DNA of 9,049 nucleotides, from contig DLXW01000014.1 of NCBI GenBank assembly GCA_003448685.1, positions 1 to 9,049 of the forward strand, read 5' to 3'. Shown here in pieces: positions 6,163 to 9,049 of the stretch. The stretch's first letter is position 1, and each line of letters begins with the position of its first letter. Origin of the DNA: Cyanothece sp. UBA12306. GTDB taxonomy: Bacteria > Cyanobacteriota > Cyanobacteriia > Cyanobacteriales > Microcystaceae. The notes under the pieces were generated by a model. The model worked only from the letters and a program-made list of their open reading frames with translations. It was not told the DNA's origin and did not search any database. Position numbers and translations under genes: made by a program.

Positions 6163-6915
6163 ATGATTATTGCTGTTGCCAGTCCCCCAGGTGCGGGCAA
6201 AACCCACTGGATTCATCAACAAATAGCCCAAACCGATAAACCCGTAGGCTATTTCAGCCCTCAAACCGATTCTATACCAATTGATGCAATTTATCTCCAA
6301 AGTGAATATCCTCAATTGAAGCTTTATCAGACAGGAGAAGAAGCAGTATTAAGTGACACCATCACTTATGTTGAAATTCCCTGGTATTTAGATTTAGCAG
6401 GAATTGAACCTTTACTACAAACTGTTAATTCTCATCGAGTCGCTATCATTCCAGAGGATATAGACAGTGCAGAATTAAAGAGTTGGGCAGATGAAATTAT
6501 CCCAGCAACTAACATCACTAACCCAACCACAGGTTTACAGATTCATCGGGGAGTTTTGACAGGAGAAATCTTAGATTTTGATAGTTTAGCTACTTTTTGG
6601 CTGGAACTCACCCAAGGTGCTTACGGTGAGGTAGTTCGGGCCAAGGGAATCTTTGATTTAGCAGACGGACAAATTTATTATGGTGATTTTACATCAGGGA
6701 AATCGGAATTAGAATTCAAACCCTTAAATTTACCCCGTTGGTTAGATGGTAAACCAGATCGTTTTAGTGGTTTTGAAATAGTGGGTAGTAATTTAGATAA
6801 AGCTGAAATTATTCAGACTGTCCGAGATTGCTGCGTTCCCGAATCCGCCATTAATTATTACCAACAACAAGTCAAAGAATCTTTAGCAAGTGAATTAGAA
6901 GTAGAGGTCGTATGA
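6163..6915 (+). CDS. Compact G3E/CobW-like P-loop NTPase (possible metallochaperone)
   Basis: The 250-residue product begins directly with a P-loop: strand MIIAVAS, then PPGAGKT (8-14). Its C-terminal part resembles the CobW_C domain, with GEVVRAKG (155-162) followed by IFDLADG, and near the end FSGFEIVGSNLDKAEI as in the closing strand and helix of G3E proteins. G3E GTPases (COG0523: CobW, UreG, HypB, ZigA relatives) deliver metals such as zinc, cobalt or nickel to target enzymes. This protein is shorter than usual (family about 320-400 aa). It lacks the CxCC metal motif and has no clear NKxD guanine-specificity motif or ESSGLADP-like switch, so binding of GTP and metal is uncertain. The gene lies right behind a Fur/Zur-type box and overlaps the phosphoesterase gene by 4 bp (ATGA), so the two are co-transcribed and probably translationally coupled. 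A role in metal-limitation response is inferred from the operator and family. Confidence 0.8.
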   Translation: MIIAVASPPGAGKTHWIHQQIAQTDKPVGYFSPQTDSIPIDAIYLQSEYPQLKLYQTGEEAVLSDTITYVEIPWYLDLAGIEPLLQTVNSHRVAIIPEDIDSAELKSWADEIIPATNITNPTTGLQIHRGVLTGEILDFDSLATFWLELTQGAYGEVVRAKGIFDLADGQIYYGDFTSGKSELEFKPLNLPRWLDGKPDRFSGFEIVGSNLDKAEIIQTVRDCCVPESAINYYQQQVKESLASELEVEVV

Positions 6916-7727
6916 AAATAGCAGTAATATCAGATATTCATGGCAATTATGCAGCTTTAGACGCAGTTTTGTTGGATATAGACCAACAAAAAGCAGAAAA
7001 GATTTATTGTCTTGGGGATTTAGTGGGTTATGGTCCTTTTCCCAATGCAGTAACCGAACAAATCCGTTCTTTAGATATTCCCACTGTACAGGGTTGTTGG
7101 GATGAAGATATTGTAGAAGGACTCAACGCCTGTGAGTGTAGTTATCCTTCCCTTTTAGCAGAAAAAAGAGGGATACTTGCCCACGAATGGACAAATAAGC
7201 ACGTCAATCCAGAAGTTCGGGAATATTTAGCCCAACTCCCCCATACTTATAAGGAAGGTAATCTCTGTTTCGCACATGGGAGTCCTCATAGTAACCACGA
7301 ATATTTGTTACCGGAAATGGATGCTTTTACTGCTTTAGAAAGAGTCCTTTCCAGTGATGCAGAGATATTATTTTGCGGACATACCCATGTTCCTTATGTT
7401 CGCACCCTAGATGCTGGAGAGTTACAGGTAAGGGTTCATCAACCCCATAAAAAGGAACAACCTACTGTTAGTTTTAATACTCCCCTCAAACGCATTATCA
7501 ATGTCGGTTCCGTAGGGGAACCCCGTCATGGTCGTCCGAATGCTACCTATGTTATCTATGATACGGAGACACAAGGGGTAAACTTACGAGAAGTGGAGTA
7601 TGATTATCAAATAACCTGCAAAGCTATTTTAGATGCTGGTTTACCACCGATTTTTGCTTGGCGTTTGGCTAGAGGCTTAGAATTTTCTGAAAAAGCCGAC
7701 GATCCGACTCATGTTTGCGAACGTTAA
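6912..7727 (+). CDS. Calcineurin-like metallophosphoesterase (YfcE/MJ0936-type)
   Basis: This 271-residue protein has the two-metal phosphoesterase motifs in order: DIHGN (Asp8, His10), GDLVGYGP (Asp36), FAHGSP (His122) and CGHTHVPY (His157, His159). The family's GNH(D/E) motif, whose Asn binds a metal and whose His helps catalysis, reads GCWDED here (Gly61-Cys62-Trp63-Asp64). Cys stands where Asn is expected and Trp where His is expected. All other metal ligands are present, so this may be a subfamily with altered metal preference rather than a dead enzyme. The N-terminus (Cys34 and the ACEC motif near 73-76) and the final CER add further thiols. Substrate is unknown; relatives hydrolyse phosphodiesters or phosphoproteins. 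The start ATG overlaps the stop of the G3E-like gene (ATGA), which fixes it. Expression should follow the same Fur/Zur-controlled promoter. A perfect 28-bp palindrome lies 20 bp after the stop. Confidence 0.88.
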   Translation: MKIAVISDIHGNYAALDAVLLDIDQQKAEKIYCLGDLVGYGPFPNAVTEQIRSLDIPTVQGCWDEDIVEGLNACECSYPSLLAEKRGILAHEWTNKHVNPEVREYLAQLPHTYKEGNLCFAHGSPHSNHEYLLPEMDAFTALERVLSSDAEILFCGHTHVPYVRTLDAGELQVRVHQPHKKEQPTVSFNTPLKRIINVGSVGEPRHGRPNATYVIYDTETQGVNLREVEYDYQITCKAILDAGLPPIFAWRLARGLEFSEKADDPTHVCER

Positions 7728-7747
7728 TATAATACCAATCTCCTCAA

Positions 7748-7775
7748 GTAGGGGTTAACGGCCGTTAACCCCTAC
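7748..7775. repeat. Perfect 28-bp palindrome
   Basis: The half-site GTAGGGGTTAACGG (7748-7761) is followed at once by its exact reverse complement (7762-7775), with no loop and no mismatch. It lies between the phosphoesterase stop and the convergent toxin gene. No T run follows on either strand, so classic termination is doubtful, though the hairpin could protect the 3' end of the mRNA. GTAGGGG...CCCCTAC palindromes are, as far as I recall, a dispersed repeat type in cyanobacterial genomes. Confidence 0.85.
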
Positions 7776-7808
7776 AATATAAACATCTGTAGTCTAAGTT
7801 CAAAAATT

Positions 7809-7843
7809 GGGCGGTCTCGCTACGCGAGTGCGAAAGCATCGCA
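7809..7843. repeat. Double-hairpin intergenic repeat, copy 2
   Basis: CTCGC and GCGAG (7816-7828, loop TAC) form one hairpin. TGCGA and TCGCA (7829-7843, 5-nt loop) form a second directly next to it. The element opens with GGGCGGTCTCGC, matching the start of the copy near 6056 at 11 of 12 positions, while the remainder differs. It lies 13 bp beyond the toxin stop in the gap between converging genes and may act on the 3' ends of both transcripts. Confidence 0.65.
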
Positions 7844-7856
7844 TTTTCCCACCACT

Positions 7857-8207
7857 TTACACCAGATTTAAAGCGATTTTTAAAGCTTTTTGCACTTTAA
7901 TAGATAAATCTGGCGATAAGTTGCCCAATTTTCTTTGAAAAACTGATGTGCTAACTGTAGCTATTTTATCTGTTCTTATTAAAGATGTTTTCTTTAAACC
8001 TGTTTGTGCAAATTGAGCATCACTATTTTTAATCAATACCCAGCTATTTTGCAAACCACCAGCAGGAATTTTGGAAAATATACCCACAATAATGACTTCT
8101 TCTTGATGTACCGCTAGAATTAGTGCAGGTCTTAATTTAGCAGAAGTTAGATCGCTAAAAGGAAATCTGACTAGCCATATTTCTCCAGATTGAGGTTTAG
8201 GCATCAT
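7857..8207 (-). CDS. PemK/MazF-family toxin
   Basis: From the ATG at 8207 the product is 116 residues, the normal size of a PemK/MazF endoribonuclease. These toxins cleave mRNA and halt growth when the antitoxin decays. Visible family features are PQSGEIWLVRFPFSD at the N-terminus (first strand and loop), KLRPALILA (conserved Arg-Pro and second strand), and TSLIRTDKIATVSTSVF followed by KLGNLSPD in the C-terminal half. The reading frame is open to an ATG at 8237, but the upstream antitoxin gene runs through that stretch. The tandem ATGATG at 8207/8204 gives the usual short MazF N-terminus, overlaps the antitoxin end by 8-11 bp and has a GAGGA-type ribosome-binding site (around 8219-8223), so the longer start is rejected. 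The RNA target sequence cannot be predicted. The gene lies in an antitoxin-first operon, the standard arrangement for autoregulated modules. Confidence 0.88.
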   Translation of the reverse strand: MMPKPQSGEIWLVRFPFSDLTSAKLRPALILAVHQEEVIIVGIFSKIPAGGLQNSWVLIKNSDAQFAQTGLKKTSLIRTDKIATVSTSVFQRKLGNLSPDLSIKVQKALKIALNLV

Positions 8208-8367
8208 AGATATCTTCTTCCTCATCGTTCCATTCACTAAAGCCAGTTTCAGCTAGTTGCATCATTTGTAGCGTTTCTAGTTTTTCTTCTAAATCTTCCA
8301 TTAGTATTATTTGTTCTTGTATGGGTAACTGAAAGATCATTTGTTTGATTTCTTCTAATGTTGGCAT
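8197..8367 (-). CDS. Short acidic antitoxin partnering the PemK-like toxin
   Basis: Reading the minus strand from ATG 8367 gives a 56-residue protein starting MPTLEEIKQMIFQLPIQEQ. It continues with a Glu/Leu-rich helix (LMEDLEEKLETLQ) and ends in the acidic tail ETGFSEWNDEEEDIYDA. The EWNDxEEDIY ending is typical of short cyanobacterial antitoxins found next to PemK/MazF toxins. The N-terminal part is probably the dimer or DNA-contacting part, and the acidic, Trp-containing C-terminus is likely to wrap the toxin. Its last codons (GATGCCTAA) contain the toxin's ATG, so translation is coupled and the two proteins are made in fixed proportion. No ribosome-binding site is evident. As in other such modules, the complex probably represses its own promoter in the AT-rich stretch 8368-8420, but no clear operator was seen. 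Confidence 0.85.
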   Translation of the reverse strand: MPTLEEIKQMIFQLPIQEQIILMEDLEEKLETLQMMQLAETGFSEWNDEEEDIYDA

Positions 8368-8420
8368 AATTTTTAAATTGATCTAGTTATCTTGATTATT
8401 ATTGTCTCAAATTAAGGAAA

Positions 8421-8939
8421 GCGATCGCAAACATATTTTACTGGAATGTCCTAAGTCAAGGTATCTCTAGATTTTTAGGACTCCTACTGTAGCGCAACAG
8501 TTAGAACGGCGATCGCTCAATTTTTGGGAATGTTACTAAAGCGCAACAGCTAGAAAGGCGATCGCTCAATTTTATCAATCGTTGATAATATCTTCCAAAC
8601 TGTATTTTCGTTCTTGAGGAAAGCGATCGCCATTGATACTACTCTTGGTTTTTTTGACGGCAGCTTGATATGCTTTACCATAGAGAAAATCTAAACGTTG
8701 AGCGAGATGCTTGCGTAAATTGGTAGTTAATTTATTGTTAAGCTGTAGTCTGAATCCTGTTATTTCTGCTTCCCAATGATTGCGATTCCACTCCGATTGT
8801 TCGTACCAGTATTCAATTAGTAACAAATGAAGCATAATTAAATAGGCAAATTGCTCCACCGATGACTTTTCGCCTCTTACCAATGCTTCTATCTCCTCAA
8901 CTAAATTATCGATGTCTAAATGTTGAAAATTGCGATCGC
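8421..8939. repeat. Cluster of five HIP1 octamers
   Basis: Perfect GCGATCGC sites lie at 8421-8428, 8509-8516, 8558-8565, 8623-8630 and 8932-8939. The first three are in the gap between the antitoxin and DUF29 genes. The last two are inside the DUF29 gene, where they are translated. This is the densest HIP1 run of the window, partly because two sites come from a duplicated segment. Confidence 0.9.
8485..8573. repeat. Tandem direct repeat, 49-bp period
   Basis: Two 40-bp copies (8485-8524 and 8534-8573) match at 36 positions. Both carry AGCGCAACAG, a HIP1 octamer and CTCAATTTT. They are separated by 9 bp. The second copy ends 2 bp before the stop codon of the DUF29 gene. They look like a recent local duplication. 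Two copies with no third do not make a CRISPR array. The remainder of the gap 8368-8574 holds only AT-rich sequence and one more HIP1 site. Confidence 0.8.
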
Positions 8940-9003
8940 GCAATAATTGTGCTTGCTCCAATAGCCAGGAATCATATTCTGTATCAATGTTATGTTTTAA
9001 CAT
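8575..9003 (-). CDS. DUF29 family protein
   Basis: This is a 142-residue protein of the DUF29 family (PF01724), close to the usual 140-160 aa and therefore complete. The family pattern is visible. YDSWLLEQAQLLRDRNFQHL near residues 9-28 is followed by DIDNLVEEIEAL (the hallmark D-x-x-N-L-x-E-E-I-E-x-L), then a hydrophobic helix (AYLIMLHLLLIEYWYEQ) and the W(R/E)xxI region (HWEAEITGFRLQL). The C-terminus ends with a typical ERKYSLEDIIND-type tail. The biochemical role of DUF29 is not known. Cyanobacterial genomes carry many copies, often near repeats and toxin-antitoxin genes as here. The only reasonable start is ATG 9003; an AGGA lies just 3 nt upstream, closer than ideal. The gene points the same way as the antitoxin and toxin, but a 207-bp gap with repeats suggests separate transcription. 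Confidence 0.9.
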   Translation of the reverse strand: MLKHNIDTEYDSWLLEQAQLLRDRNFQHLDIDNLVEEIEALVRGEKSSVEQFAYLIMLHLLLIEYWYEQSEWNRNHWEAEITGFRLQLNNKLTTNLRKHLAQRLDFLYGKAYQAAVKKTKSSINGDRFPQERKYSLEDIIND

Positions 9004-9049
9004 AGTTCCTAAGACTTTAAAATTTAGCTGTTAGTCTTATTTTACTGTG

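Noticed and set aside
7748..7775. Rho-independent terminator
   Set aside because: The stem is strong but there is no loop and no T run on either strand, so it is listed as a palindromic repeat.
8208..8237. Upstream ATG for the toxin
   Set aside because: It would add 10 residues before a normal MazF N-terminus and lengthen the overlap with the antitoxin gene. ATGATG at 8207/8204 fits the family and the coupling.
8485..8573. CRISPR-like repeats
   Set aside because: Only two copies with a 9-bp gap, each holding a HIP1 site; this is a tandem duplication.

Overview
The window looks like a piece of a cyanobacterial chromosome. Nine perfect HIP1 octamers (GCGATCGC) occur in it. The gene families fit: a DUF29 protein, pentapeptide repeats, an MscS channel with a cyclic-nucleotide-binding tail, and a PemK-type toxin with the short acidic antitoxin common in cyanobacteria. 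It also carries several palindromic intergenic repeats of the kind dispersed in Crocosphaera/Cyanothece-like genomes. The genus is inference. No rRNA, tRNA, CRISPR array, transposase or phage gene was seen.

Left part (1-3540, plus strand): a visibly AT-rich block without a single HIP1 site. It holds a small unknown protein (216-473) and a decayed MscS/cNMP-binding channel gene with an early stop and a large internal deletion (537-1034). Next come a likely two-gene unit of a predicted lipoprotein (1104-1961) and a 113-aa helical protein with a strong Shine-Dalgarno (1997-2338). A MITE-like inverted repeat built of 7-bp units (2346-2468) separates these from a secreted pentapeptide-repeat protein (2508-3539).

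Middle (3664-7727, plus strand): a 678-aa FAD-dependent oxidoreductase with an apparent signal peptide (3664-5700). A 462-bp gap follows, with a possible frameshifted gene relic, a HIP1 site, a double-hairpin repeat and a near-perfect Fur/Zur-type box lying over a TATAAT -10. That box sits directly in front of a compact G3E/CobW-like P-loop protein (6163-6915), which overlaps a calcineurin-like metallophosphoesterase (6912-7727) by ATGA. The pair reads as a metal-responsive, translationally coupled operon.

Right part (7728-9049, mostly minus strand): a perfect 28-bp palindrome and a second double-hairpin repeat lie between the convergent transcription units. Then come a PemK/MazF-like toxin (start corrected to 8207) and its 56-aa antitoxin (8197-8367), which overlap in the usual antitoxin-first order. 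A 49-bp-period direct repeat carrying HIP1 sites and a DUF29 protein (8575-9003) end the window.

The best candidates for new biology are the Fur/Zur-boxed G3E plus phosphoesterase pair, in which the phosphoesterase has Cys where the family has a metal-site Asn, and the lipoprotein plus small helical protein pair, for which no function could be recognised.
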